Origin: Protonemura montana
Lineage: Eukaryota; Arthropoda; Insecta; Plecoptera; Nemouridae
Assembly (NCBI GenBank): GCA_947568835.1
Contig: OX387603.1
Coordinates: 27,180,651 to 27,244,650, forward strand
Length of the DNA stretch: 64,000 nt
Direction of reading: 5' to 3'
The notes beneath the pieces are model-generated. The model had not been told where the DNA came from, did not search any database, and was given only the letters and a program-made list of their open reading frames with translations. Made by a program: the position numbers and the translations under genes. Below are positions 13,501-24,798 of this stretch, piece by piece. Numbering within the stretch: the first letter of the stretch is position 1; each line of letters starts with the position of its first letter.

Positions 13501-16460
13501 TTTGCCATGCCATGCCATGCCATGCCATGCCATGCCATGCCATGCCTTGCCTTGCCTTGCCATGCCATGCCATGCCATGCCATGCCATGCTTTGCCATGC
13601 CTTGTCTTGTCTTGCCTTGCCATGCCATGCCATGCCATGCCTTGCCATGCCATGCCTTGCCATGCCATGCCTTGCCATGCCATGCCTTGCCATGCCATGC
13701 CTTGCCATGCCATGCCTTGCTTTGCTTTGCCTTGCCTTGCCATGCCTTGCCATACCTTGCCTTGCCTTGCCTTGCCTTGCCCAGCCTAGCCTAGCCTAGC
13801 ATAGACATGCCTTGCTTTGCCTAGCCTAGCCTAGCATAGACATACCTTGCCTTGCCTAGCCTTGCTTTGCCCCACTTTGCCTTTGTCTGCATGTGTTCCT
13901 GCAATACCTGCATTATCTGATAGTAAATCCTTCATCTTTGCCTTGGGCTCGTTGTGAATATGCTTGGCTTACAATAAATGAGTGGCCACGTGGCTAGTGC
14001 CTGATGCTTATTGTCCTTGAAATATACGTAACCTTAACATCCGATCGTTTACAGCAAATTGAAAGAACCTAACAAAAAAGCTGGACGTTTGGTCAGGATG
14101 CTGCCAGGCCAACCTTATTCTTATTGTTGCCATAGCCATACACATGCCTGCATACATTTTTTTTAGTGACATTCGATTGAACTATGTTTTCCCTGAAATG
14201 TTTTGGAAGTCACGTACTTAAATGTTATGGCAACTGGCTTGATACCTTGCACACCTGCATCAAATCTTTTTTTTTGTAAACTTGGTATTTTTGGGAACCT
14301 GGGGCCTGTGTGCTTGTGTGAGGCTTCCGACGATTGCTTGGGCTTGCGGGGAGTTTGTGGGACTCACGGTGTTGGTGGCGTGTGTGCGTGCAGGTTTCGA
14401 CGCGCTGGGTGATGTGCTGCCAACCCACGTGCCGACCGGTCCACCTATTTCAGCCGGGAACGCCATGACAGCGCAGATGCCATCCGCAGACCGCGGCAAA
14501 GTGCTGACCGGAGACCTCGACAGCAGCCTGGCGTCTTTAGCGCAGAACCTGTCCATCAACAAAGGCGCAGCCACGTAAGTCCAAGCTGCTTGTTAAATCC
14601 TGTGTCTCTTGGCTTCCCAAAGAGACGGCAGTTCAGTTTTGTGACTCCTCTATTGATGTCAAGATTTTGTGACCCTTCCGATTTGATTGGAGGTTAAGTT
14701 ACAGCGTTGAGTGTGTAGATTCTAGGTAGAAACAGAACGTTAATGTTAAACTTTCTGCGTGAAAGATGGCCGCCAAATGACTACTTTACCGACAAAAATG
14801 CAGAGTACCGGAACACCCCGTTAAGTGGAGCCACTGTCGTATGAAATTTAATTTCGATATTTCTCGCTTTTGAATATCATGGCGTGTATATCAGTCGTTG
14901 AGGTAAACATTGATGGAGATCTTTTGAGCATGAAAAGTCTCATGCGGGTAAGCCTACGAGAAATATCGAAATTAAATTTCATACAACAGTGGCTCTACAT
15001 GACAGGGTGTTCTGGTACTTTGCATTTTTGTCGGTAAAGTAGTCATGTGGCGACCATCTTTCACACAGAAAGTTTAACATTAACGTTCTGCCTCTACCCA
15101 AAACCTGCACACTCAACGGTTTAACATTAACGTTCTGTCTCTACCTAGAACCTGCACACTCAACGGTTACAGATTAGTAGAGTTGGATTCTTGAATCATT
15201 AATAATTGTTGTATTTTCGCCTGGTCTCTGCAGGGGCGTCCAATGGAACTCCCCGAAGAGTGTAGCGAAACCGGGAACAGCTGGCTGGACTCCCCAGCCA
15301 ATGGCAGCCACAACTGGGGCAGGTTATCGACCAATGGTGAGTTGGGCTTGCCTAGGTCATGCACGTAGCCGGTAGCATGCACTTGGCTCGACGCATGCAC
15401 TTCGCTCAAGGCATGCACTTGGCTCGAGGCATGCACTTGGCAGCTTCCAGTCTCTTGCTGTGGAAGTTGATACTTTCTTTGTTTTGGAAGCGATATTTTT
15501 CTTGCCTCGCATGTCCTGACTGCCTGACAAAGCCATCACAGCTGCTCCAGAACAACATTAAGTCTGCAACCTTTGAATGGTGACCAAAGTTCTCTACTGA
15601 GCAAAATATAGCTGTCTCATTGCTATGGCCAACAATTTAGATCTGTGCTTGATAATACCTTGTTTCGGTGCTGATAGTGCCAGACCAAAATGGTGGGCGG
15701 TCCTGATAACCCCAGTTGCAGTTACGTGACACAATTCCTGGCACACTTATTTTCCTTAAATTGGGGAAATGTTTTCTTGGCACCTAATTGATGTCTCTTT
15801 AATATTTTTTTTATCTGACACATGCACTGTATTTTAGCACAACCTTAGCATGGAAATCTTTAGAGTAAACTAATTAAACGCAAACTTTATAAACCGGAAT
15901 GTTCTGTAGCGAAATTAGCCTCACTTTATTTGCACTGTAATCGGCATGTCTCTAGTTGTGCACTGTACTCTTTCAGGGGCAAGGAATGACTTCGATGAAT
16001 ATGTCTGTACAGTTCCCCATGACGCACGTGCAGCAACAGCAGCAGCCAATGGTGAGTCCCCAGCCCAGCATGTCGCGCTAACCGGTCACTTTCTGTGCAC
16101 AAATTGCTCCCTGCATTTTAGGTGGACGCTCGCGAGAATCCCGTGCTACCCATTCTTCGCTAGAATTAGTTTCTTGTTCATTATTCATGTGCCTATTAAC
16201 ACTAAAGCCCAAATATATATATTTTTTTTTTTTGTGTGAATTGACCCTGGCTCAGCTTCAAAAAATGCGCTTGAAAAAAAATTGCAACGCGTGCTGTTTG
16301 TGTCTACAGGGACGAATAAACTAAGTGACCTCTATGACGATGCGTTTGGTTTGGTGCGCAGGGCATGCAAGGGATTCCGGGCATGCGTCCTCCTGGTGGC
16401 GGGGTGATGGGAGGTCCGCAGGCCCCTGGTCAACCACTCGACCCGTTCGGAGCGCTGTGA
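1592..16460 (+). CDS. PICALM: PICALM/AP180-family clathrin assembly adaptor (ANTH domain), 14 exons, 690 aa
   Basis: Endocytic adaptor that binds PtdIns(4,5)P2, AP-2, clathrin and SNAREs at the plasma membrane. Exons: 1592-1733, 5572-5714, 7441-7516, 8215-8317, 8676-8884, 8967-9210, 10209-10374, 10884-11009, 11087-11264, 13118-13345, 14394-14574, 15234-15336, 15977-16051, 16362-16460. All have GT-AG borders and phases that close to 2073 nt. The ANTH domain covers about residues 1-290: the lipid-binding GPKKKHLD (about 40-47), [23 protein letters not shown] and [20 protein letters not shown]. The disordered tail carries EH-binding NPF (three copies, about 374-470), an AP-2-type DLF (about 390), [17 protein letters not shown] and a C-terminal DPFGAL. 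The length is close to mammalian CALM (about 650 aa). The start could instead be the Met at 1604 (MAGQT, nearer the human start). The frame stays open upstream to 1529, but that extension has no family support. Confidence 0.97.
2880..3448. other. GC-rich block in PICALM intron 1, left of the 20-bp array
   Basis: This piece of intron 1 (intron 1734-5571) is visibly richer in CG dinucleotides than the A+T-rich intron sequence around it. Several overlapping frames of 60-110 codons stay open on both strands (for example 2820-3152 minus, 3011-3274 plus). That is expected from high G+C, and none looks like a known protein. No splice signals frame an alternative exon convincingly. Confidence 0.4.
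3449..4410. repeat. 20-bp minisatellite, about 48 copies, PICALM intron 1
   Basis: Tandem array of the unit CTCGCTCTGGTCTATGGTAG. Every 60-base line of the window holds exactly three units from 3481 to 4400, so there are no length variants, only substitutions. Common variants are CTCGTTCTGG, CTTGTTCTGG and TATGATAG, and one copy has TCTTCGGTAG. The array stops abruptly at both ends in GC-rich unique sequence. Confidence 0.98.
4411..4864. other. GC-rich block in PICALM intron 1, right of the 20-bp array
   Basis: This has the same CG-rich composition as the block left of the array. An 88-codon plus frame (4598-4864) and a 95-codon minus frame (4566-4853) overlap almost fully. Neither shows domain similarity I recognise, and at most one could be real. 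Composition returns to A+T-rich intron after about 4870. Confidence 0.35.
5965..6625. repeat. 26-bp minisatellite, about 25 copies, PICALM intron 2
   Basis: Tandem array with unit GTTAGGCTACCTACGTTGCC followed by TACACT or TACGCT. The A/G difference at the fourth base of that tail falls in runs (several adjacent TACGCT copies, then several TACACT copies), as expected from unequal exchange or slippage. It lies wholly inside intron 2 (5715-7440). Confidence 0.98.
8366..8618 (+). repeat. Dispersed ~255-bp repeat, family B, copy 1 (PICALM intron 4)
   Basis: Starts near AAAAACTATTTCAACTGGG and ends near AAATAAAATCCCAAAC. It is closely related to 38239-38491 on the same strand and to 10453-10708 on the opposite strand, so it is an interspersed element and not intron-specific sequence. 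Internal landmarks are ACTTCTTCAAGGGTAAAAGC and AATAATCAGGGTCAATAACT. There is no open reading frame, which suggests a short non-autonomous element. I could not define terminal inverted repeats. Confidence 0.8.
10453..10708 (-). repeat. Dispersed repeat family B, copy 2 (PICALM intron 7)
   Basis: Reverse-complement copy of the element at 8366-8618. It shares the TTATTGACCCTGATTATTTT block and CCCAGTTCAAATAGTTTTTG. It has diverged by many substitutions from copy 1, so the insertions are not recent. The 50 bases just to its right (10712-10765, GTGCTAAGGACAAATCAAGG and onward) recur at 48911-48957 next to another family B fragment. That hints at a longer or composite parent element. Confidence 0.78.
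13376..13875. repeat. Pentanucleotide array (TGCCA/TGCCT)n, PICALM intron 10
   Basis: About 500 bp of a 5-bp repeat alternating CATGC and CTTGC units, grading into CTAGC units at the right end. Because 5 is not a multiple of 3 and the unit lacks stop codons, all plus frames and two minus frames stay open for about 100 codons ([10 protein letters not shown]-type peptides). These are artefacts of the repeat and not genes. The array begins about 30 bp after the exon 10 donor. Confidence 0.97.
14705..15165. mobile_element. Inverted-repeat (foldback-type) DNA element, family A copy 1, PICALM intron 11
   Basis: Two arms of about 160 bp (14705-14868 and about 14958-15118) are inverted copies of each other, ending in CGTTGAGTGTG and ACACTCAACG. 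The ends are flanked by a 7-bp direct repeat GTTACAG (14698-14704 and 15166-15172), a target-site duplication. The right arm carries one extra tandem copy of its terminal 47-bp unit. The centre (about 90 bp) codes for nothing. A second copy sits in a TEX10 intron (35624-36281). It is non-autonomous; the superfamily is uncertain. Confidence 0.88.
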
Positions 16461-18210
16461 GCCGAGCACCTGACGACACTAGGTACTGCCAGCTAACCGC
16501 ACTTCCCACCGAGCCGAAGGCAGTCCTCCGGTCACAACTTGGCAGATATCATCGTCGCCAAACGCATGCATGAACAGGTGTTCTCGTTATGTTTACAGCA
16601 GAACGCTTTTGTAATAATCGTTCTCTTTTGCAGGAATTTAAATGGATTTGAGCGAGTCGTCTGTACATAATGTATTATGCCCTCAATGATATTACAAAGT
16701 TACTATATATTATATTAATGCCAACATACCTATTACTAGATGGAAATAGGCAGGGCTGCCAAAATTGTCCTACCAAAGTAAATTTGTAAGTAGCTGTTGC
16801 GAATGAAATGTGGTCAGTGTTCAGTTTAGTTGGCTTTAGTGCTTACATTTAGATGGAAGACCTTTTGCCACAAATGTATTCCTGCTGTTTTTGTGCACGA
16901 AATATCATTGAGCTGAATGTAATGCAGTGCTACGTGAGAGGTCCGTACGACCTGTACGTAGGCGTGAAGAGATAGTTATTGTACAGTAAGCCTGCGACTG
17001 CGGTAGATGCATTGAAACTAGAATGTGTAGCTATGGATGGAGGTAGATACATTGTATATATCCGATGGAACTAGTTCTTGTAGCTACGGATGGCAGTAGA
17101 ACTTAACTCGAGCAAACTTTCTCTGATTGAAGCTCTCTCTGTCACTGCTCGAAATGTCGCGTGTTACCTTCAAGGGTTACGTGTTTGGCAGGCTTAGTAT
17201 TTAGATTCTGAACTCTTGTTATCTATGTATATTATTAGAAACCACTTGAAAATTATACAGAAGCCATTAAATATTATTAACAAGTTTAGTGAAGGTTACA
17301 GAGAAAATGAAGATGCACCTACCTAATTGAGAGATTGATCTATTATCAGTGGTATAATTAATGAAACCATGTAATGTCAATGTTACAATTATAATGAGAC
17401 AATATTAACAGAATTGGATGCATCTGTCACAAATTCCAAACAATAGAAAATTTAATAGTTGAACTATAAGAATGTTTGTCTTGTGAAATTATGCATTGAT
17501 AAAAATGCTAAATGTGCTACTGCTCTTGTAGCTTAGAAACAAAAAGTATGGGTTCAAAATGAATCCATTTAGTCAATGCTTGTATTATTGATTGTTACAG
17601 CACTCTTGAAACAAATATTGTTGGGGTTGAAAGTGGACAATGTGTAAAAACGATTGGTCATTTGGTAGTACGTCGGTGATAGCAATAGTGCTCCGTGATA
17701 GCAGTTGACCATTATCGAATGAAACGTATAGACTACTTGTAGATGATTATCAATTTAATTCTAAGTTTTTCTAATTAAATATTCTACTATCTCATGTTCT
17801 TTACATTCCATTATTGGTGCACATTGGTTCTGTTGGTTGATTACAAAAGAGCTAGGCAATTGGCAACGCAGGTTTTGATTATTTGCGTTTCTTTTTTTTT
17901 GATGTTGATGTTGGCTCGTTAGAAACGTTCAGAATGAATTTTTTGATATTATGTTTGGCGCTCGTTGATAAGGCATATTGTAAAGAAGAAAAATACCGGT
18001 CAGTGAATTAGACCTTCAATGAAGCGAGCCGTGCTAAGTTTGTGAAGTGCTGCAAAGACTTCCAGTTCTACTACAACTGAGCAACCATGTCTACAGAAGA
18101 AATCTTTGATTCAAAACTTAATCTCAAATGAACTTGGTTGGTTTACTAGATTGTTTTGGTTTGTTTATTATTTTTCATTTAAAATGAACCAAATAATAAA
18201 GATATGCCTA
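16461..18210 (+). other. PICALM 3'UTR and polyadenylation region
   Basis: A+T-rich non-coding sequence directly after the PICALM stop. AATAAA hexamers are sparse. One at 18195-18200 is a reasonable main poly(A) signal and would give a 3'UTR of about 1.75 kb. No conserved reading frame or repeat is visible. The exact 3' end is inferred. Confidence 0.5.
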
Positions 18211-19714
18211 TTTACTGAAATGCAAGGTTTGAATTTATTTGCAATTACTCTGAGCTTAGAGCTCCAGGTATATAACCCAAGCGTATGCGACAACTGATGC
18301 TTTTTGTTGGAATGTACTAAGAAGTTGTCTGTGTACGAGTATCGTTCAGGAAAGAAATGTAGTTATAGAACTTGCTGAGTAAGACTGGTATTAGACAGTA
18401 TTATGCATAATATTAGGTACGTCACTGCCCTTTTTCTTTTATCCGATTAGTACATACCTGACAAAGATTCCCTCAATTCTAAGAATTTCTATTGGCAACT
18501 CGCAGAATTGAATACCTGCATTGAAGACGGGCTTAAAGCACTTATGCTTTGTGCATTGTATTTGTAATCTGCAAATGTTATATGTGCACTTTCATTTCTG
18601 GTTTCTAAAAATGGGTTCAGTTACCTTTTCAATCTTCATTACATTCTTAATGTGATTGAGGCAATGCATCAGGCTAGATTTCTTCTTTTATCACGACAAT
18701 GAGTTTACCAACCTTCTGGCCATTCTTAGTTCCCTACAAATGATCTGCCATCATTTAAAGTGCTGTACATGTTCTGATCACGGAGATATTAAAAAAGTTG
18801 TAGGAATGCAGGTGTCAATTTGTAATATATGGGAAAGTACGTTTACACTTACATATTGGGTTGTTAGTTGTTACACATAATTTGGTTGTTTACTACTTCT
18901 GAAGATTTCCAGCTCATCCCGCTGGCCGAGTATGTAATTTTGGAAATACAAGAAAAACTTGAAACTGCCCGTGTTGTCTCTTTATGAGACTTTAGAGCCA
19001 TAATTTAGAGCATGGCCATCAAGTACACCACCCGTTCTAAGGTATTTCTTTTCCAATATTAAGAAATATTTTGTTGTCTTCTTACTGCTTTATTTCCTAC
19101 CTATAAAATCCCAACCTTGGAAGAAATTGGAGGCATGTCAGTGATAATAGGAACAGGAAATAAGTTATAATGATGCGGATTACTTTGGTGCAGTGGGAAA
19201 GATCGACTCGGGTTAACACATTTCGAGAAACAAAATGGGGACCTGAGCACCACAAGGACAGCAGATTTGCTGCCATCACGATCATAAAGGTGATGATGTT
19301 CGCTGTGCATGTGGTAGTTTTCCTAACACATATCCTACTAGGCTACTGATAAGGCGGTTTATTATTTGGGCATGTGCTCGGTACCTACCACTTATCTGAG
19401 CGCTGTATTCCACCTAATGTACTTGGGACTTCAACTTTTTCGAGTTGATTGTTTCGTGTGGGCCACAAAGCTGAGTGTAAGAGTTAAGTGCGTTTACGTT
19501 TAAGCCCCGGAGTTAAGGACTCCTAGCAAGTGTTCCCAGATTTACAGGAATTGTCACCATGTGGTAAATCCCCAAATGTATGGGGGTCACAGTTAAACCC
19601 TGCTTTTTCAATTCAGCTTGAGGAGTGTACCTTGTTAGGCTTAGTTCTATAACAAAATACATTAGATATAAAAAAAATTGTATTTATAACTTTGCAGACA
19701 AGTTACAGATGGGA
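18211..19714. other. Convergent spacer between PICALM and TAF12
   Basis: About 1.5 kb of A+T-rich sequence between two genes transcribed toward each other. Short open frames (60-75 codons) are scattered on both strands without family similarity. Part of the right side should be TAF12 3'UTR; a minus-strand AATAAA occurs near 19090. I see no other feature. Confidence 0.4.
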
Positions 19715-20608
19715 TCAATATTTCTTCAGAGCTTTTCTGATGAGTGCTAATCTTTGTTTGTGCGCTTCCGTAACAGATGAGCGCTTGTACGGCCGGATTT
19801 CATCCGTTCCAAAACCGGGTATCCACATGTTCCAGTTGCGTTCTAAAGAACAGGAAGAAATATTTAAACCATTTTTTATTGGCATCGGAACAGTAATATG
19901 GAATTTCCAGTTACAATGTGTTATACCTAAATGCAGCTGTACGTCCTTGATGTCGACAGTTGTGGCTCTCCTATGCTTTGCAATCACGCACGCAGCGTTG
20001 ACAGTGGTCTCGACAAAGTCGTCTGCCAATTGCAGCAGCAATTCTTCTACTTCCTCGTCAAGCTGCTCAGTGGGATCCACTTCACGAACTAAATCATGCA
20101 GCCGTGGACGTGTCAAAATCTGGAAAGGGAATATAGATATCATTATTTGTCAATTCCATATGGTAAAATAAGCTTGCTAGATTTAAGTACCTGATTGGCT
20201 GAGTCGTATGATTGAGAGGCAGCTGGAACTGATGGAGGGACGCTTTTGCTTTGTGCACCAATGTTTATATTTGACCCAGAGCTGCTGTTGTTTCCCTGCA
20301 GGGCAGTCTGTAATGGCGAGTGAGCAGGTGGCGTGTGAGTAGTGTTGGAGCCAACAACGGATTGAAGGTTGCCCAACGCTGGTGAAGGATTCATCGGTGT
20401 CATTGTGTGGAGAGTAGTCAGTGTCTAAAATGAAGATTTAAGGTGAATACATTTGGCAATTTAACAATTCCAGGACTAAATGGCATTCCAAAATCTAACT
20501 AACCGGAGGCGAGTCCACTTCCATGGGAGTGTGATTGATGCGGGTTCCTTGAACGTGCCCTACAAAGTTTTGTGACTGGCCCAAATTCCCTCCAATGTTT
20601 GAGGTCAT
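19715..20608 (-). CDS. TAF12: TFIID/SAGA subunit TAF12, 4 coding exons, 219 aa
   Basis: Histone-fold subunit of TFIID and SAGA that pairs with TAF4 (or ADA1) in the nucleus. Coding exons on the minus strand: 20608-20504, 20424-20191, 20119-19927, 19842-19715. Phases sum to 660 nt. The N-terminal half (about 113 residues) is a Ser/Thr/Asn/Pro-rich disordered region. The histone fold starts at ILTRPRLHDLVREVDPTEQL and runs through ELLLQLADDFVETTVNAA, AKHRRATTVDIKDVQLHL and ERNWNMWIPGFG, ending in the typical TEAHKQRLALIRKALKKY. An acceptor (ttatttcag) 7 bp upstream of the ATG implies a separate 5'UTR exon above 20616. The intron 19843-19926 is only 84 nt, in frame and without stops, so an unspliced reading frame also looks open. 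Confidence 0.97.
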
Positions 20609-20615
20609 GGCAGAT

Positions 20616-21080
20616 CTGAAATAATGAGATACTGGTTAAGATTAAGATGTGTCAGGTGTGAGCGTGAGATAGCTACATCTTTGTTACAGATCAAGACAGA
20701 ATGACAGAAGACTAACCTATAATAATAATACACAATAAATTCGATGATATAATCATATAATAAAGATCATTTATTCTAAATGCAATGCTAAAATTAAAAA
20801 AAATTGAGCATTCAGATAAGCGAGTGTAGAAACATAAATAAAAATACCTGGTTTATAAACCTTAAGTATTTTAAGCACAACTATAAAAATTTGTCAATGA
20901 TCAGACGAGATGCGACAAGTCAACCATCCAGTTAGCCAGCCGAGCGCTAGCGCTATATTGAGCCTAAGATAACCTTGTCGCCAGCAACAACAATTCAAAG
21001 TAAGTGGCGGGAAGCTGAGTTACATTAAAAACATCATTCGAGCGTACAAGCATCGCTAAAAGAACCTGAACCGATAGACG
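20616..21080. other. Upstream region of TAF12
   Basis: Should contain the TAF12 promoter and non-coding first exon (reading to the left). It is A+T-rich near the gene and more mixed at about 20900-21060. No TATA box or other motif can be assigned with confidence. Confidence 0.3.
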
Positions 21081-21853
21081 CAGTTGGGGAAAAAGGTTTT
21101 GAAATCGATCTTTTAAAAATATCAAGATCGTTGTCAAAAAACGATCGCGATCAAAGATCGAAGTTCTCGATCGTTTTTTTTTAAGATCAAATTCAAATTC
21201 GTTTCAATAAAAGATCAAGTTCATTTAAAAGATCGTTTTCGAAAAAAAATCATATGATCTCTGAGAGAAAAGCGTGTTTTTTAGCACCTATAGGTGCTGG
21301 GAAATGCAATATTAATATAGAAAAAGTATAGGAACACAATGCGACGAGGACTATGACTTATAGTCTAGAAATACAGAACAAAAATGCCTTGCATTTGTCT
21401 ACAACATACAGTGGTCAGTGGAATATGGCAGAAAGTGGGCCTCGAATCTCGATGAAACAATTGGAGAAAAGCTGTGGTCGTGGGTGGGACAGGCACGGCG
21501 GACATACTAAGCAGCATTTGCACGCATTAATAAAACTAATAAAAGTAAAACTAATAACTGATTGGAATCCTGGAGACGCTTTCAAGTCTTTGAAGGACAC
21601 TGAAAGCTATGAAAAATATTTCCATTTGCCACATGTTCAAATTTCAATTGTCAAGTGTTGTACAATAACAAACACCAAAAAAGGAACGACTATGCAAACG
21701 ATCTTGATCTTTTAAAACCATCTTTTAAAAAGATTGTGGACAGTCTGATCGCGATCGAATTAAAAGATCGTAAGATACAATAAAGATCGCGATCAGATTA
21801 AAGATCACTAAAAAAAGATCGTGATCTTTTTAAAAGATTCTTTCCCAACTATG
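21081..21853. mobile_element. hAT-like non-autonomous DNA element with GATC-rich subterminal repeats
   Basis: The ends are imperfect inverted repeats (CAGTTGGGGAAAAAGG on the left; the right end read inward is CATAGTTGGGAAAGAATC). Both subterminal 150-bp zones are packed with AAGATC/GATCTTTT and CGATCGCGATC motifs in both orientations, typical of transposase-binding clusters in hAT elements. The middle holds a 120-codon plus frame (21353-21715) with no recognisable domain. I found no matching 8-bp target duplication, so the ends may have drifted. Confidence 0.6.
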
Positions 21854-23292
21854 CCCATGGAACAAGCTTCGCAATGTTTAAATTGACCCTGATGACTGAC
21901 GCCTGCAAGAAGTGAAATGTTATCTAACCCTAAAAAGAAAAGCACTTGTTTCTACACGAGTTCTGTTTTGCTGCCCGCAGGGGAGGGGACACTCATCCCC
22001 TTGGTCTTTGGTATAGTGACACCACTGTGGCACTTTTGTATTCTAAACGGTCTTTGTTTTAAACGCATCTCCATGACAAAGTATATAGTAGTGTTATGTC
22101 AGTAATCCATTGATAAGACAATAAATAAACAATCGAGGTCATTTACAACAATGCCTTATGAAGATATTTGGCAATATAAAAAACCACCACAAGGTTTACT
22201 GTTAATTTTTTTTTCAATTCAGCTACATAACTTAAACAGGCATAGGTTTTGGAGCTGGTTGATCTCAGGATACCAAAGGAAATAGTTCATAGTGATTTTC
22301 TTTGCGTTTCCAGCCTATTTAGAAACTAAAAATTGGATAAAAGCATAAAAAATTGGTAAGATAGGAAAAATTTGGGACACTCACCCTATTTGTGGAGTTT
22401 AGACCATGTTCCTGCATAGTCTAACACTGTGAAAGCTTATCATGACCCCACCTTTGCGGTAAGAATTATTATAATTGAGAATTTTGTAGATCTAACGTTG
22501 TTTCCAATTTTTTTTTTTTTTTTAATATATTTACTTTGGCTTGTGTGCTTTCCTGACCTTAGTTAAAATGCAAAAATTGAGTGGTTCATTTTGGCAAGTG
22601 GAGAAAATAAAATCGAGAAAAAAAACTTTGGCATACAAAGTTTAGTTCTTTGTCTACATCACATTTCATTTCTAGAATTCTAACTTCAACAATGCGGCTC
22701 CTAAAATTGGTCTAAATTTGCTAGGGATCTTTAACCTTATATAAAAGCCTTAAATTGCGATGTTCAACTTTTTTAGTTTGTCTCTGGCTGCTGGCTGGGG
22801 TAACATTTTTCTGTACATGTCGTTTTAAATTGCGAAATTTGGTTAAAAACGTGTGCAATTGGGTTATATTTGTTCAAAATTCAAATCTCTATCCTATTGT
22901 GACACTTTGAGGGTGATTTGAAAGCGTTTTTTTGGTGAAATATTGATAATTATGTTTGAAATTTCCAGCCTAGGAAAATTGGAGCCATGTCTCACAGTTC
23001 GATTTTTATTTGATTCAAAACTTGCCTATTACTCACCCGCAGCAGCTCGGTAATACTCTTCATGCATGCCTATGAAAGTTATTGAAGAAATTGAGCCCAA
23101 ACGCTGTTAATTAAGTTCGTTTTACGTGAAATAGAAATGATTTTGCAAAAAGAGTGACAGATGCATTCATTTGTCTGGTTTTTTGACCACTGCAGGGTGA
23201 ACGAATTCTTAAACTTATCTTTGTGGCAGTGCATTCAGGATATTAAAACGTCAATGTCAATGTCAACGTCAATGTCAAATTCTTTTCAATAT
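21854..23292. other. A+T-rich spacer, no gene seen
   Basis: About 1.4 kb of low-complexity A+T-rich sequence with poly-A/T runs. A short degenerate GTCAAT/GTCAAC hexamer repeat lies at about 23250-23280, just left of the tandem duplication. No coding signal or RNA gene is recognised. Confidence 0.3.
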
Positions 23293-24030
23293 CTCTAAAA
23301 CTGAAGGGAAATAAATGACAAAACTGATATATTGTTGGTGTCTTGGCTAGCAAGTTTGGTAAGCCCAGATTCTAAAAGGTATTTCACAAGTTTCACTCTC
23401 TAAAAAATATTTCAAGAAATCATACACGGAAATCTTTTGACAGCCAACTTCGTTTGTTTTCGAAATTGTCATCGTGGTCACTTTGGAATTCACAGAGTTT
23501 CCACAATGCAGTGACCCCAAGTGAAATAAGCGGCAAATTTCAAATAAAATAAATGGGGGTACTTTTGGTTGTGGTCCCATTAGAGGCTTTACATTAAAAC
23601 CAAAATGCACAATCCCTCAAAATCTTAAGATGCCGTTAGGCATCGGGTTCTAGAATCGGCATCTAGAACTGAAGGGAAATAAATGAGAGAACTGAAATAT
23701 TGTTGGTTTCTTGGCTAGCAAGATTGGCTAGCCCAGATTGTAAAAGGTATTTCACAAGTTTCATTTCTAAGAAATATTTCAAGAAATCATACACGGAAAT
23801 ATTTTGACAGCCAACGTCGTTTGTTTTCGAAATTGTCATCGTGGTCACTTTGGAATTCACAGAGTTTCCACAATGCAGTGACCCCGAGTGACATAAGCGG
23901 CAAATTTCAAACAAAATAAACGCCCCTACTGTATGGTATTGCATGGTACTTTTGGTTGTGGTCCCATTAAAACCAAAATGCCCACTCCCTCAAAATCGTA
24001 AGCGGCCGTAGGCAGCGGGTTCTGCTAGTT
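23293..24030. repeat. Tandem duplication, two ~370-bp copies
   Basis: Copy 1 (about 23293-23660) and copy 2 (about 23661-24030) share long blocks such as CTTGGCTAGCAAG, ATCATACACGGAAAT and GTCATCGTGGTCACTTTGG, with about 10% differences and a few small indels. Both keep an open minus frame containing CGNSVNSKVTTMTISKTN and ISVYDFLKYFLE (23347-23610 and 23663-23944). I recognise no family for it. It could be the remains of a repeated coding element. Confidence 0.85.
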
Positions 24031-24798
24031 TCTTTTAAAAAATGTCATCGTAAGCACTTTCCTTTAAGCTGAAAACCTAATATTCATCAATAATATCAGT
24101 GGAAAATCTAAAAATGTTGCCTGTTTAATATACTCGGATAACTTGAAAATTGTGTCAGTGTTGCGGTTTTGGACTAAATGCCATGATTGGATCCCATTTA
24201 ACCCCTTCAGAAAAGCCTGCCCAATTTTCCTAATATTTTAGGGTACCTTTGCTTAAAGATACCCTTTATATGTGTTTTTGTGTGATTTGAATTTCTGCTT
24301 ACGGTATATATATGTTGTTTATATTTCTGATTTTTGAGTGGTTTGCGGCGCATGGAGGCCAACGAGCTATATAAAGGGTTATAGAGAGGAAGACTGGAAG
24401 CCATCTTTGAATCCAATTGAACTAGCGGCAGCCATGACAGCACTAGTCGCTAGCAGCGGTTTATTTGAAAGCTGTGTGCCCATCAACACTTGCATGGAAC
24501 CAGAATACTTTAAATTTAACCGATTAGCACGTGATGGTAAAGAAACATAGACAAATTATATATACAACAACAAGTTTAGTCATTTATTCCACATTAAAAT
24601 ACAACAAATGTAGAAATGAGAGTCTGGATATTTTGATGATTCCTTACAAAAACTCAAGTATGAGAGTAGGTATGGTTTCATTTAGGAGATTACAGTGTCA
24701 CAAAATCTTCTTTAGAAGTTTCTTACTGGCCCTTGAATAGTATAAACTTAGTGTACAATTGCCGGGCGGACAACCCCTGTGCCTTACTAGAGGCTGTT

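Noticed and set aside
13376..13875. Several 90-140-codon open frames on both strands
   Set aside because: They are produced by the 5-bp repeat, which has no stop in most frames; the peptides are monotonous HAMPC/ARHGM strings.
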